A stretch of DNA of 64,000 nt from the NCBI GenBank assembly GCA_965230215.1, contig CBDDKN010000001.1, positions 1,364,001-1,428,000 on the forward strand. Direction: 5' to 3'. The position numbers and the translations under genes were made by a program. Below the pieces are notes generated by a model, which did not search any database, was not told the DNA's origin, and was given only the letters and a program-made list of their open reading frames with translations. Origin of the DNA: RFSX01 sp965230215 (GTDB lineage Bacteria; Bacteroidota; Bacteroidia; Chitinophagales; Saprospiraceae). Below, piece after piece: positions 52,456-62,652 of this stretch. Position 1 is the first letter of the stretch; the number at the start of each line of letters is the position of its first letter.

Positions 52456-54354
52456 ATGAAAATATCTGTGATGAGAAAAGCGCTAAAATATACCTTCATA
52501 CTATTCCTCTCAGTACTGTCCTTCACTAGTGCTGATGCGCAATCGGACATCTGGGCTGATCTGGATTCTATTGCTATAATTGATCAGAAACTTATGATCC
52601 CGATGCGGGATGGCGTAAGATTATGTACAGATATTTACAGACCTGATACTGATAAAAAAGTACCCGTAATTTTTTCAAGAACACCGTACAACTTCAACAG
52701 TTGGGGAGATGGAGAAAAACGTAATCGCACAGCTCAAAGGGCCTATGAGGCTGTTAAACGTGGTTATGCCTATGTGGTTCAAAACGAAAGAGGGCGCTAT
52801 TTCTCTGAAGGTGAGTGGGACATACTGGGCGTTCCTCTTGATGATGCCTGGGATATGTTCAGTTGGCTAGAAGAACAGAAATGGTGTAATGGGAAAGTGG
52901 CCACTTACGGGTGCTCCTCCACGGCTGAATGGCAGATGGCTGCAGCTTCATTAGATCATCCAGCCCATGTGGCTATGGTACCTCAAGCTTTTGGTGCTGG
53001 GGTTGGACGTATTGGAGATTATTACGAACAAGGCAACTGGTACAGAGGAGGCGCACAGCAAATGTTGTTTACTTCCTGGCTATACGGCGTAGAACATGAT
53101 ATTTTCAAACCCAGGATTCCCAAAGATGCTACACAAGAGGACTTGATCAGAATAAGCCGCTTTTATGATCTGGCGCCAGAAAATCCACGTGTGGATATGT
53201 CTGAAGCACTCAAGCATCTACCGGTTTCGGATATTATAAAAAATATCAATGGTAAGTCTGAGATCTATGATAAAATGATCACGCGCAAACCTAATAACCA
53301 AGCCTGGTACGAAGGTGGTCTCTATCATGATGATATGGATTTTGGTGTACCAGCATTTTGGTTTTGCTCATGGTACGATGTTTCTATAAGTCCCAATCTC
53401 GCTCTGTTCAATCATGTCAGAAACAATATCGATGATAAGGAAATAGCCGACAACCAGTACCTCGTTATAGCTCCTACCCTACACTGTCGATTTACAAGGG
53501 CTACTGAGAATACAATCGTGGGTGAGCGATCGGTGGGCGATGCCCGATTGAATTATACTGAACAGATATACAAATGGTATGACATGTGGCTAAAGGGTGA
53601 AGAAAACGACTTTAAAGAAACCATTCCCAGAGTGCAATACTATACCATGGGTATCAATAAATGGCAACACAGTGAAACTTGGCCACCGGAAGGAACATCC
53701 ATGGTCGATATGTACCTTGATAGCGATGGGAGCGCCAACTCACTATATGGTGACGGAAGACTTATATCTGATATCAACGAAGTTGTTAACGCATCTGATA
53801 ACTATACATATGACCCTATGAATCCAGTCACATCTTATGGGGGTAATGTTTGCTGTACTGGAAATGCAATTGATGGTGGATCTTTTGATCAACGCCATAT
53901 GGAAGCCAGACATGACATCCTGGTCTATACCTCTGATGTACTTGATAAAGGCATTGAAGTAAGCGGCTTCATAGAATCAACAATCTATGTTTCGTCAGAT
54001 GCCAAGGATACAGATTTTACAATCAAACTGATTGATGTTCATCCTGATGGGAGCGCTTACAACCTGGATGAGACCATCCAAAGAGCAAGATATCGCGAAG
54101 GCTACGATAAAGAAGTATTCATGGAGGAAGGCAATATCTACCCTATAAATTTCACACCTATGTCCACCAGTAATTACTTCAAGAAAGGCCATAGAATAAG
54201 AATTGAGATTTCAAGCAGTAATTTCCCGAGGTTTACACGTAATCTCAACACTGGAGGAAATAACTTTGATGAAAAGGAAGCCGTTGTAGCACACAACAAA
54301 ATCCATCACTCAACAGAGTATCCTTCAGTGCTTCGATTACCAGTAAGGAAGTAG
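52456..54354 (+). CDS. CocE/NonD family hydrolase (X-Pro peptidase-type)
   Basis: 632 residues with a signal peptide (MRKALKYTFILFLSVLSF after a short start; ATG 52471 is an alternative). The domain opens IDQKLMIPMRDGVRLCTDIY, the canonical CocE start, with YVVQNERGRYFSEGEWD, the nucleophile region VATYGCSSTAEWQMAA (Ser about 153), and APTLHC with the His. The C-terminal jelly-roll (VSGFIESTIYVSSDAKDTDF) is complete. It hydrolyses acyl esters or X-Pro peptides in the periplasm. It converges with the phytase gene, which ends four bases away. Confidence 0.85.
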   Translation: MKISVMRKALKYTFILFLSVLSFTSADAQSDIWADLDSIAIIDQKLMIPMRDGVRLCTDIYRPDTDKKVPVIFSRTPYNFNSWGDGEKRNRTAQRAYEAVKRGYAYVVQNERGRYFSEGEWDILGVPLDDAWDMFSWLEEQKWCNGKVATYGCSSTAEWQMAAASLDHPAHVAMVPQAFGAGVGRIGDYYEQGNWYRGGAQQMLFTSWLYGVEHDIFKPRIPKDATQEDLIRISRFYDLAPENPRVDMSEALKHLPVSDIIKNINGKSEIYDKMITRKPNNQAWYEGGLYHDDMDFGVPAFWFCSWYDVSISPNLALFNHVRNNIDDKEIADNQYLVIAPTLHCRFTRATENTIVGERSVGDARLNYTEQIYKWYDMWLKGEENDFKETIPRVQYYTMGINKWQHSETWPPEGTSMVDMYLDSDGSANSLYGDGRLISDINEVVNASDNYTYDPMNPVTSYGGNVCCTGNAIDGGSFDQRHMEARHDILVYTSDVLDKGIEVSGFIESTIYVSSDAKDTDFTIKLIDVHPDGSAYNLDETIQRARYREGYDKEVFMEEGNIYPINFTPMSTSNYFKKGHRIRIEISSSNFPRFTRNLNTGGNNFDEKEAVVAHNKIHHSTEYPSVLRLPVRK

Positions 54355-54358
54355 TATT

Positions 54359-55504
54359 CTATTTCTCAACCAGGTCTTCTAGAAGTGAAGGAGAAAGGTA
54401 TTTGAAGTTTTGAGCCGCAATGGTATCAGATGCGTAGTTAAATCCATCCTGGAAGACAAATAGTCCATGTGGATAGCTTTCACTCAATGAATCGCTAACG
54501 ACTTCAAGACCATCCGTTTCTTCAACACCGTCGATTTCAACACCGCCTGTGACTTTGAAACTGCCTACGTAATCATAGTCTTTATTGATATTGAATACAG
54601 CGTAAGAGAAGTTTCCCTGGCTACTGATGATCAGATATCTGGATGCCCCCTGGTTCCAAATACAAAGCCCTTCAATATCATATCTGATGGAACTGTTAAT
54701 ACTACTGGTCGTATTCTCTATCAAGCGGGGAGCAGTATCATCTGAAGTCAAATCAAGTGCATATACTCCTTTGTCTTCCTGACCTACAAACAAGGTCTGC
54801 GATTCGTAGTCTACCACCATACCTTCTGTCTGCCCTTCAAACTGAAGCTCTCTTGCCAAACTGAGATAAACAGAATCTCCAACAGCATTAATTTTGTATG
54901 CTTGCATATAGCCATTCTTGCCATTTACGTAAGCATAGTGATCTCCATCTATATTTTTACCAAAACAGAAACCGTATACATCATCTATCTTGCTTGTATC
55001 CATCTTGAAACTTACGGACTCCAATGCATTTAGAGAACCATCACCATTAATGGAATACAGGTCTATTGCTTGTGTTGTCCGATTGGTACATCCAAGAATA
55101 TCGACATCATTATTGTTAAGTTCAAATGCATAACTCACATCTGCATTATTCACTTTACCCGTTTTGAGAAAATCTAATTCTTCACCCTGAAGATTATAGA
55201 TCACAAGCCCACCTTTCTTATTGGTCCCATATACACGACTCTCAGATGGCTCAGCTCTATTGACCCATATAGCAGGATCATCTGCAGCATCATCAGTATT
55301 CTGAGCCTCTACAATTTTTGTTTCTCTGTCTGCCTGAATAGCATACTCGATTTTCTCCTGGGCTTTATAGGCATTTACCAGTTCCAAAGAATCTTCTCGG
55401 GCTTCGGCTCTTGCTGCAGCCTCAATTTCTGAAACTTGCTCTGTGTTAGTATTAGAATTACAAGCAATAAGAAGTAATACAGTGAATGTGTAGATGTATC
55501 TCAT
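54359..55504 (-). CDS. Beta-propeller 3-phytase lipoprotein
   Basis: 381 residues from ATG 55504, which starts a lipoprotein signal (MRYIYTFTVLLLIACNSN); a longer frame to 55552 adds 16 residues before it. The chain contains beta-propeller phytase motifs (TDDAADDPAIWVNRAEPSES, GTNKKGGLVIYNLQGEELD, YGFCFGKNIDGDHYAYVNGK, EGQTEGMVVDYESQTLFVGQ, SSIRYDIEGLCIW), with the conserved Asp/Glu calcium ligands. It removes phosphate from phytate on the cell surface. It lies 70 bases after a TonB receptor gene, the usual pairing. Confidence 0.85.
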   Translation of the reverse strand: MRYIYTFTVLLLIACNSNTNTEQVSEIEAAARAEAREDSLELVNAYKAQEKIEYAIQADRETKIVEAQNTDDAADDPAIWVNRAEPSESRVYGTNKKGGLVIYNLQGEELDFLKTGKVNNADVSYAFELNNNDVDILGCTNRTTQAIDLYSINGDGSLNALESVSFKMDTSKIDDVYGFCFGKNIDGDHYAYVNGKNGYMQAYKINAVGDSVYLSLARELQFEGQTEGMVVDYESQTLFVGQEDKGVYALDLTSDDTAPRLIENTTSSINSSIRYDIEGLCIWNQGASRYLIISSQGNFSYAVFNINKDYDYVGSFKVTGGVEIDGVEETDGLEVVSDSLSESYPHGLFVFQDGFNYASDTIAAQNFKYLSPSLLEDLVEK

Positions 55505-55574
55505 GAATCTTGAATTAAAAAAAATACTGGGAGATGAAACATCTCCCAGCACATAAATTTATTTAAAGCTATTA

Positions 55575-58340
55575 CTATCTGGTAATATCATATTTCACAC
55601 CAAGGTCAAAACGCACATTATAGAACTCTGCTTGCATTGTTCTATCAGACACACCCTGGAAATATCTTAGTGGTTGATTCAATAGGTTATTGGCATTGAA
55701 GTAAATAACCCAGTTGTTGTTGATACTATAGTTAATATTAAAATCAAGATAACTTGCCTGATCATAGTATCTGTCAGAGAATGCCTCACCACCCACTTCA
55801 TCAATAAAGTCACTGGCATAATTATAAGACAGTCTGGTTGTAAATTTCTTGGCATCGTAACCTAGAGAAACATTTAATGTATGTTGTGGAGACCCTGGAA
55901 GATCAATGTCTTCGTCTTCTCTACCTTCAAAATTGAAATCTGTTACTTCAGATTGTGTATAAGTATAATTGAAATATAGATTAAAATTCTTAAACGCATC
56001 AGCTATGAATCCAAGTTGTCTTTGGAAAGAAACCTCAGCACCTAGCAGTGTGGCGTTACCTCCATTGATTGGCTGTGAGAAATTATCCCATGTTGTACCT
56101 TCAAAATCAAAATCTTCAAATTGCTGCGTAACGATAAAGTCAGATATGTCTTTATAGAAAACACCTCCAGAAAGGATACCTACATTTCCAAAGTAGTGCT
56201 CAGCCATCAAGTCAAAGTTCATTGAAGTTGTTGCTTCCAAAGTAGGATTACCGATTGACAGCTCCTCTCCATCTTCAATCTGTCTGTAAGGCACAAGGTC
56301 GAAGTAGTTAGGTCTGGCTAATGTATTGGTCCATGCAAAACGCAGAATTGTTCTAGGCTTCAACTGGTAGCGAAAGTGTAGACCAGGAAGTACGTTGGTA
56401 TAATCGTTAGATACCTTATCTGTAGGATTCAATGTCTCTGCCTCGTCATCATAGGTAAATCCTTCATATTCCAGATTCGTTTGCTCTACTCTGACACCAG
56501 CAATAATTTTGAAATCTGTTCCCAGGTTTTGCTCCAACATCAAGTAGCTGCCATAGATTTCTTCTGTTGCGTCAAAATTTCCAGCAAGTTCACTCAGGTC
56601 TTGCTCACCTTCAAAACCACTACCGGTTAAATCAAGGTCGCCAAGGTATTCTCTTGAGACAAACTCACCAATCGAATAATCACCTGCAAGAAAATCATCT
56701 TTTGATTCATCAGCAAGATTGCTCAAACTTGTATTAAATACGCTGTCATCATTTGGTTCATACTCGTAGAAATCATTTGTTCTAAGCTTTGACTTCGTAC
56801 GAACGCGTGTACCAAACTTCAATAAGCTTTTATTAGCGCCATCGCTTAACGGTAATTCAAAATCTAGTCTGCTGTTAAAGTCTTCATCTTCAGTGTACTG
56901 GAACTCTTCAGTGATTTCGCTTAATTCCCATGCAGAACTTGGGTTCTGAAAGTCAGTTGAAACAGCAGAGATTAAAGGCTCTCTTAAGTCACCAAGATTT
57001 AAGTTTACCGGTACTGTTCCATCAGTCGCAATCTCAAAGTATCTTTCATTTGGTCTGTCTTCAGAAGCTTTAGAGTATGATCCTGACCAGTTGAATTTTA
57101 ATTTACCGAAAAGGTGTTCACCTGATAGGTTCATTGTCATCATTTCCTGATCCTCTAGCCTTCTATAGTTGATATCTTCTGTACCACCTTTAGATTGTCT
57201 TTCTAGCTCAGCTACCCACTGACCTCCATCATCCTCTATGTCTTTGAATACAGATCTGTATCTGTTTTCGAAGTCATTTCTTTGGTTGTAAATACCTCTT
57301 AGAAAGATTGTGTGATTAGAATTGATCTTATAATCCAAAGATGCGCTATAACTCTGTCTTACTCTCTGAAGGTAGTATTGTCTGATTTGGATCTCTTCAG
57401 GCCAAAGCGTTTCACCTTCATCAAATCTATCGTTGTCATTCTCATCATCATAGGTCCATTCTGCTTCTACGTTGTCAGATCCGAGGTTGTTGTTAAAGTA
57501 AGAAGCACTTACGATAACACCGAATTTATCATTGGCAAAACGGTTACCATAGATCAACGAACCATTGAACGTAGGCTCGCTGGCCAATAGATTATAACCA
57601 CCACCAAGTGTGGCAGAAATTCTTTCAGCAGAAGGTGCGGCTCTTGTGACAAGGTTTACCGATCCCCCGATCGCATCAGCATCCATATCAGGTGTTACAG
57701 CCTTGTTTAATTCAATGGTTTGAATCATATCAGATGGGATTAGATCCAATTGAATTGTTCTGATTTCAGCCTCTGCAGAAGGAATTCTCTCACCATTGAT
57801 CGTTATTGAATTCAACTGTGGAGCTGTTCCTCTGATATTACCAAATCTGGCCTCACCTTGATCGTATTGCACATTGATACCTGGTACACGCTTAAGTGCA
57901 TCACCAATGTTAGCATCAGGGAAACGACCAATTTGGTCAGCTGCAATAATGTTTGTGATATTATCTCTTTGTAATTGATCATTAAGAGCACGTGCTTGTC
58001 CTCTGAATTGACTTGTTATAACAATTTCCTGAAGGCTTACCCCAGGATTCAAATTGAAGTTAAGTTCAACCGTCGTGTTTGCTTCAACGGTAACATCTTG
58101 CACTGAATCATCATAACCGATGAAGTTGACTGTCACAGTCTGTGAGCCAGCGTCAACGCCTTGTAATGTATAATATCCGTTAATATCTGTTGTTGTGCCC
58201 TTTTCAGCATCTATGAATACATAGGCGCCAGAAAGTGGTAAAAGGGATTCATCCAGGATCCTTCCGGAGATATTTCCTGTTTGGGAGAATGCTGTACCGA
58301 TAGCAAAAAATATCAGTACAAATAAGATTGAGCTTCTCAT
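55575..58340 (-). CDS. TonB-dependent receptor paired with phytase
   Basis: 921 residues with signal peptide (MRSSILFVLIFFAIGTAFSQ). A carboxypeptidase-regulatory-like domain (about 22-105, NISGRILDESLLPLSGAYVF) precedes the plug (about 115-230, NIGDALKRVPGINVQYDQGE, IQTIELNKAVTPDMDADAIG) and the beta-barrel to the end (VRFDLGVKYDITR). It should import a ligand across the outer membrane with TonB. Being upstream of the phytase, the ligand is likely phytate or its products (inference). The TSS region 58341-58511 shares space with the divergent histidine kinase gene. Confidence 0.88.
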   Translation of the reverse strand: MRSSILFVLIFFAIGTAFSQTGNISGRILDESLLPLSGAYVFIDAEKGTTTDINGYYTLQGVDAGSQTVTVNFIGYDDSVQDVTVEANTTVELNFNLNPGVSLQEIVITSQFRGQARALNDQLQRDNITNIIAADQIGRFPDANIGDALKRVPGINVQYDQGEARFGNIRGTAPQLNSITINGERIPSAEAEIRTIQLDLIPSDMIQTIELNKAVTPDMDADAIGGSVNLVTRAAPSAERISATLGGGYNLLASEPTFNGSLIYGNRFANDKFGVIVSASYFNNNLGSDNVEAEWTYDDENDNDRFDEGETLWPEEIQIRQYYLQRVRQSYSASLDYKINSNHTIFLRGIYNQRNDFENRYRSVFKDIEDDGGQWVAELERQSKGGTEDINYRRLEDQEMMTMNLSGEHLFGKLKFNWSGSYSKASEDRPNERYFEIATDGTVPVNLNLGDLREPLISAVSTDFQNPSSAWELSEITEEFQYTEDEDFNSRLDFELPLSDGANKSLLKFGTRVRTKSKLRTNDFYEYEPNDDSVFNTSLSNLADESKDDFLAGDYSIGEFVSREYLGDLDLTGSGFEGEQDLSELAGNFDATEEIYGSYLMLEQNLGTDFKIIAGVRVEQTNLEYEGFTYDDEAETLNPTDKVSNDYTNVLPGLHFRYQLKPRTILRFAWTNTLARPNYFDLVPYRQIEDGEELSIGNPTLEATTSMNFDLMAEHYFGNVGILSGGVFYKDISDFIVTQQFEDFDFEGTTWDNFSQPINGGNATLLGAEVSFQRQLGFIADAFKNFNLYFNYTYTQSEVTDFNFEGREDEDIDLPGSPQHTLNVSLGYDAKKFTTRLSYNYASDFIDEVGGEAFSDRYYDQASYLDFNINYSINNNWVIYFNANNLLNQPLRYFQGVSDRTMQAEFYNVRFDLGVKYDITR

Positions 58341-58511
58341 AGTAGTAGTATTTGTTTTTTAATAGGGTTTAACCACCACAAATTTTGAAAATAGAAGACC
58401 GGTCTCGGCATCAATGATTTTAAGCTTACATTATTTTAATTTAAAATTGAGTCACCTTATCTTAAACCACAGATAACATAATGTTTACATTGTCCCTGTT
58501 TATTAGGCTTT

Positions 58512-61475
58512 TTGGGAATAAAATATAATATATCAAGCATACTTATGATTCTGTTAATGGCAGTGAGTGCCATAGCACAGGATCCCTATCATATCGTTTT
58601 TGATGCCAATGATGGTCTACCCAGCTCAGAAGTTTACGATGTAGAAATTGATAAATACAACAATCTGTGGTTTAGTACAGATCGTGGTTTGTCTAAATTC
58701 AACGGAAGTGCGTTTGAAAATTTCTCTACTAATGATGGCCTTACAGATAATACCATCTTTGAAATAATGAAGGATCCTGAAGGCAATCTTTGGTTTAGTT
58801 GTTATGATGGTTCTGTATGCTATTACGACTACAACACATTTCAGGAAGCGCCATTCAATGAAGCCTTGAGCACATATGTACAAAGAAATTGGGTCAGACA
58901 GATATACTTTGACAGTCTTGGGAACTGCAGTTTCTTTTTGGGCAAAACCACATCGATAGATGATATCCGCTCTTATTTCTACTATGATAAATCGAAGGAC
59001 ACACTAAATCTTATTCGTCCGGATACCGATTCCCTATACATGAGAATTGGTGACAACGAAGACAATGACTTTTTCTACTCATCAGGTATTGATTATTATT
59101 TGAAAATTGCTCTCCTACTGGAGGATAACAGCATTTTAGTAGGATACACTCCTGAACTGAACTATATGTTTAAAAGGGTCAACAGCAATAAATACAGGTG
59201 GCGGAATGATTATAATTCTCAGGTTTTTCACGTCAAGGGCAATGAAGAAAATCTGATATATGACGACGGTACTGTTATGACACGTATTTATCAGGACAAG
59301 GCCGGTCATATATATATCATGCATAGTAAAGGTGTCACCATTATAGAGGACCCTGATGATATCAACAGTCATTATACTATACTGGAAGAATATTCATGCT
59401 CTTCTATGCTGGAGGACTCTGAAAACAATATCTGGATAGCTACCATCAACAAAGGGGTTGTTCTTATACCTGCTATTTATATCAAAGAGTTCGACAACCA
59501 ATATTTTTCTGACTCCAGAGTGATGCGGCTACAACCTATGGAGGACCACATTATTGCAAGCACATTCGACGGCAATGTTTACTCAATAGATAGCAACTAT
59601 GTATTCGACAAGCTATTCAGTCTTGAAAACCGTTTCCTTGAACTGCAAAAGTATAAGGATACGATTATCACCTTCGACAACTCAAAGATATACGAGCGAA
59701 ACGGCAAGATAAAAGTGGATCTTAATGATCCAAATTCCAATATGTACAGCAAGCTTTTCATCAAAACTGATGACAGAAACATCTTGAGAAGCTACCACAC
59801 ATTATTATGGGGAGACCTTATCAGTGAATCTACCATAGGTAAAGATATACATACTGAAACAAGAGCCATGAGTCTGTATAAAGATGAAGACGATAAGATA
59901 TGGATAGGTACACTGGATGGTTTATACTGGATCGAAAATTACAATCTCAACAAACACTTTGCTTATAAACCCTTTCCTGAAGTCAATCTGGGTCGTGTTA
60001 GTACTATAGAACCCAGTGTCCATGGTGTGACTTATTTAGGTACAATAGGTCAAGGTTTGTTTTTTCATTCCTATTCTTGCGGCGCAATAAAACATGTAGG
60101 TTTTACTGATGACAGATCAACCAACATTATAAATTGTCTTTACGAAGAGAATGACAGTACACTCTGGATAGGGTCAAATAATGGTCTTTTTCAAACCAAA
60201 ACCATAATCGACGAAGGTACTTTAAGCCTGGAAGTTCTCAATCAATTTAATACACGGAATGGCTTGTCATCAAACTACATCTATGATATTGAAAAATGGA
60301 AAGATAAATTATGGATTGTAAGTGAAAAGGGCTTGAACGTTTTTGACCCACAAGATGTTCCAAAAAGTATTTCGGCCCCTTATATAAACTTTGATAGTAT
60401 TCTGGTAAATAAAACCAAAATATCAAGTTACAGAAATCGCCTGTTTGAATACAGCCAGCGCAATCTTACATTTCACTATAATGCCAATTCCTTTAAAAAG
60501 AACCTGGATAACGACTATTACAAATACACTTTGATTAAAGGAAGTCAGGATACTGTTTGGAGATATACGAATAGCAAGGTAGTGCAATTTACCAATCTAC
60601 CCGCAGGAGACTACAGCTTTGTTGTTAAAGCCAGAAATCAGTATGACAACTGGAGCCGTGATTCCGCAGAGTTTAACTTTACCGTACTACCCCACTTCAG
60701 CCAAACGCTGATATTCAAAATCCTTTTGCTGTTCTCCGTAATGGCACTGAGCTATGCCATCTATTGGTACCGTTCAAGACAAATATTACTAAGAGAAGTT
60801 CAAAAGAGAAAACTTCAGGCCACTGAAATGAGAGCTCAAAAAGCAGAACTTGATGCACTGAGAGGTCAGATGAATCCGCACTTCGTATACAATGCGCTTA
60901 ACTCCATTCAAAACTACATATATAAAGGAGATGAGGAGAATGCAAACTACTACTTGAGCAGCTTCTCCAAACTGATGCGTAACAGTCTGGAGATGTCTAA
61001 ACTTGAACTCATAACAATAAAGGAAGAGTTGCGTTTTCTAAACAATTATCTGGAATTGGAAAAAATGAGATTTGAAGATAAGTTTGATTATAGCTTTCTA
61101 TATGATAACAATCTGGACACTTCGCTTAAGATACCACCTCTTCTTATCCAACCACTTGTAGAAAACAGCATCAAGCATGGCTTTAAGAATATAGACTATT
61201 ACGGTAATATCATCATAAATATAAAACCGGAAGCAGATCATCTTGTTATTAGAATAGTAGACAATGGTAATGGCATTATCAAGAACAAAAATGTGAGCAG
61301 TATTCTTAACAAACATAAATCCTTGAGTATTCAGATTATTAATGAAAGGTTGGGTATTATTAATGCGCAATTGACTAATTTCAAAGCCACTTTGGAGTTT
61401 AATTCTCCAGTTGAACGCGATGGCAAGAACGTACGCGGTACAGAGGCCATACTTAAACTTCCATACTTCAACTGA
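58512..61475 (+). CDS. Propeller-sensor histidine kinase of the LytS type
   Basis: 987 residues if TTG 58512 is used; ATG 58545 is an alternative with a shorter signal. A signal peptide (ILMILLMAVSAIAQ) is followed by two-component regulator propeller repeats (about 25-620, each with a pattern like NLWFSTDRGLSKFNGSAFEN), a Y_Y_Y domain (about 640-720), one span (about 733-755, LLLFSVMALSYAIYW) and a LytS-type kinase (MNPHFVYNALNSIQNYIYKG, His about 790; LVENSIKHGF N-box about 880; IVDNGNGI G1). It phosphorylates the LytTR regulator encoded five bases downstream. The ligand is unknown. Confidence 0.88.
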   Translation: MGIKYNISSILMILLMAVSAIAQDPYHIVFDANDGLPSSEVYDVEIDKYNNLWFSTDRGLSKFNGSAFENFSTNDGLTDNTIFEIMKDPEGNLWFSCYDGSVCYYDYNTFQEAPFNEALSTYVQRNWVRQIYFDSLGNCSFFLGKTTSIDDIRSYFYYDKSKDTLNLIRPDTDSLYMRIGDNEDNDFFYSSGIDYYLKIALLLEDNSILVGYTPELNYMFKRVNSNKYRWRNDYNSQVFHVKGNEENLIYDDGTVMTRIYQDKAGHIYIMHSKGVTIIEDPDDINSHYTILEEYSCSSMLEDSENNIWIATINKGVVLIPAIYIKEFDNQYFSDSRVMRLQPMEDHIIASTFDGNVYSIDSNYVFDKLFSLENRFLELQKYKDTIITFDNSKIYERNGKIKVDLNDPNSNMYSKLFIKTDDRNILRSYHTLLWGDLISESTIGKDIHTETRAMSLYKDEDDKIWIGTLDGLYWIENYNLNKHFAYKPFPEVNLGRVSTIEPSVHGVTYLGTIGQGLFFHSYSCGAIKHVGFTDDRSTNIINCLYEENDSTLWIGSNNGLFQTKTIIDEGTLSLEVLNQFNTRNGLSSNYIYDIEKWKDKLWIVSEKGLNVFDPQDVPKSISAPYINFDSILVNKTKISSYRNRLFEYSQRNLTFHYNANSFKKNLDNDYYKYTLIKGSQDTVWRYTNSKVVQFTNLPAGDYSFVVKARNQYDNWSRDSAEFNFTVLPHFSQTLIFKILLLFSVMALSYAIYWYRSRQILLREVQKRKLQATEMRAQKAELDALRGQMNPHFVYNALNSIQNYIYKGDEENANYYLSSFSKLMRNSLEMSKLELITIKEELRFLNNYLELEKMRFEDKFDYSFLYDNNLDTSLKIPPLLIQPLVENSIKHGFKNIDYYGNIIINIKPEADHLVIRIVDNGNGIIKNKNVSSILNKHKSLSIQIINERLGIINAQLTNFKATLEFNSPVERDGKNVRGTEAILKLPYFN

Positions 61476-61480
61476 TTCAG

Positions 61481-62212
61481 ATGTTACGAACTGTAATTAT
61501 AGATGACGAGAAAAACAGCAGAGAATTGCTGAGAACCTTTCTGCAGAAATACACTGAAGATGTAGAGATTGTTGATGAGGCTGAAAGCATAGATACAGGA
61601 ATCCATATTATCAATAAGAACAAGCCGGATCTCGTATTTCTGGATATTGAATTGACAGGAGGAACAGGATTCGAATTGCTTGATAAATTGAAAGAAACGG
61701 ATTTCATGTGCTGTTTTGTGACAGGTTACAGTGAATATGCCATCAAAGCGATAAAATATAATGCTTTTGATTACCTTCTCAAGCCCCTTGATAAATCAGA
61801 ACTCATTTCGGTTATCGATAAAGCCAAATCAAGAGTTTCACATGAAGAAATACCACATAAAAGCTTGTTTATCAATGAATCAGGTCGAATTCAAATTATT
61901 GAAATTGATGAAATTGAGTTTTTAGCAGCCAATGGCAATTACACCATAATCAATATGGTAGATAACAAGAAAGTGGTTTCTAGTGAAAGCCTGGTTTATT
62001 TTGAGGATGTATTGCCGTGCAATGCCTTTTGTAGAATACACAAATCACATATCATTCATCTTTCACAGATTAAAGAGCTGGAAATGGGCAGAACAGGTAC
62101 TGTTTTCCTTAATTCCGGACAATCATTACCTATCGCAAGTCGCCGTAAAAAGGAGTGTTTGGAGAAATTGAAGAAATACATGGAGGAAAATGACACGTTT
62201 ATCACTTTTTAA
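61481..62212 (+). CDS. LytTR-type response regulator
   Basis: 243 residues. Receiver domain: acidic DDE at 8-10, phosphorylated Asp in DLVFLDIELTGG (about 54), Thr/Lys region FVTGYS and YLLKPLDKSEL. LytTR DNA-binding domain from about 135 (IEFLAANGNYTIINM, FCRIHKSHIIHLSQIKELE, LPIASRRKKECLEKL). It is the partner of the upstream LytS-type kinase and binds direct repeats in DNA by family. Targets are unknown. Confidence 0.93.
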   Translation: MLRTVIIDDEKNSRELLRTFLQKYTEDVEIVDEAESIDTGIHIINKNKPDLVFLDIELTGGTGFELLDKLKETDFMCCFVTGYSEYAIKAIKYNAFDYLLKPLDKSELISVIDKAKSRVSHEEIPHKSLFINESGRIQIIEIDEIEFLAANGNYTIINMVDNKKVVSSESLVYFEDVLPCNAFCRIHKSHIIHLSQIKELEMGRTGTVFLNSGQSLPIASRRKKECLEKLKKYMEENDTFITF

Positions 62213-62342
62213 AGCACGGTAGCAATATGATTATACATCCTAGCTGGACAATGTAGCAATTATAGATAATCTTTGTGTCAGTACACTAGCTAGTCTTGAT
62301 GATACAACAATTCTAATTAACCCGTTTGTTTTAAGGGAGTTA

Positions 62343-62372
62343 TGATCGGTCCAATCACCGATCATTTTTTTT
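62343..62372 (+). terminator. Intrinsic terminator after the LytTR gene
   Basis: TGATCGGT (62343-62350) and ACCGATCA (62357-62364) form a perfect 8-base stem with a six-base loop, followed by eight T. It lies 130 bases after the response regulator. The rest of the 62213-62652 gap, except the opposite-strand terminator, holds nothing recognised. Confidence 0.75.
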
Positions 62373-62383
62373 TGCCTAAAATG

Positions 62384-62410
62384 AAAAAAGCCCCACCGGA
62401 GAGGTAGGGC
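62384..62410 (-). terminator. Intrinsic terminator downstream of ftsZ
   Basis: On the minus strand GCCCTACC / GGTGGGGC form a stem around TCTCC with one mismatch, followed by TTTTTT (62389-62384). It lies about 240 bases after the ftsZ stop. Confidence 0.7.
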
Positions 62411-62652
62411 AACTCAATCAATAAACCAATCTCATAAAAGAAAAGTTAAAATATAATATTCAGCATTTCACTTTTGAATTCTGAAATATTATGAAAAAGA
62501 CGAAATCCTTGTATAATCATCAGGCTATTTCAGCCCGATCGGTTCGATTACCAGATTCTTGTTTACTTCATGTCCATCTATGTGTTCCATGAGTGGTTGA
62601 TTGCGTTTAACTTAAGCCTCACTTTTGAGGCTCGATCGAATAGTACAATTAA

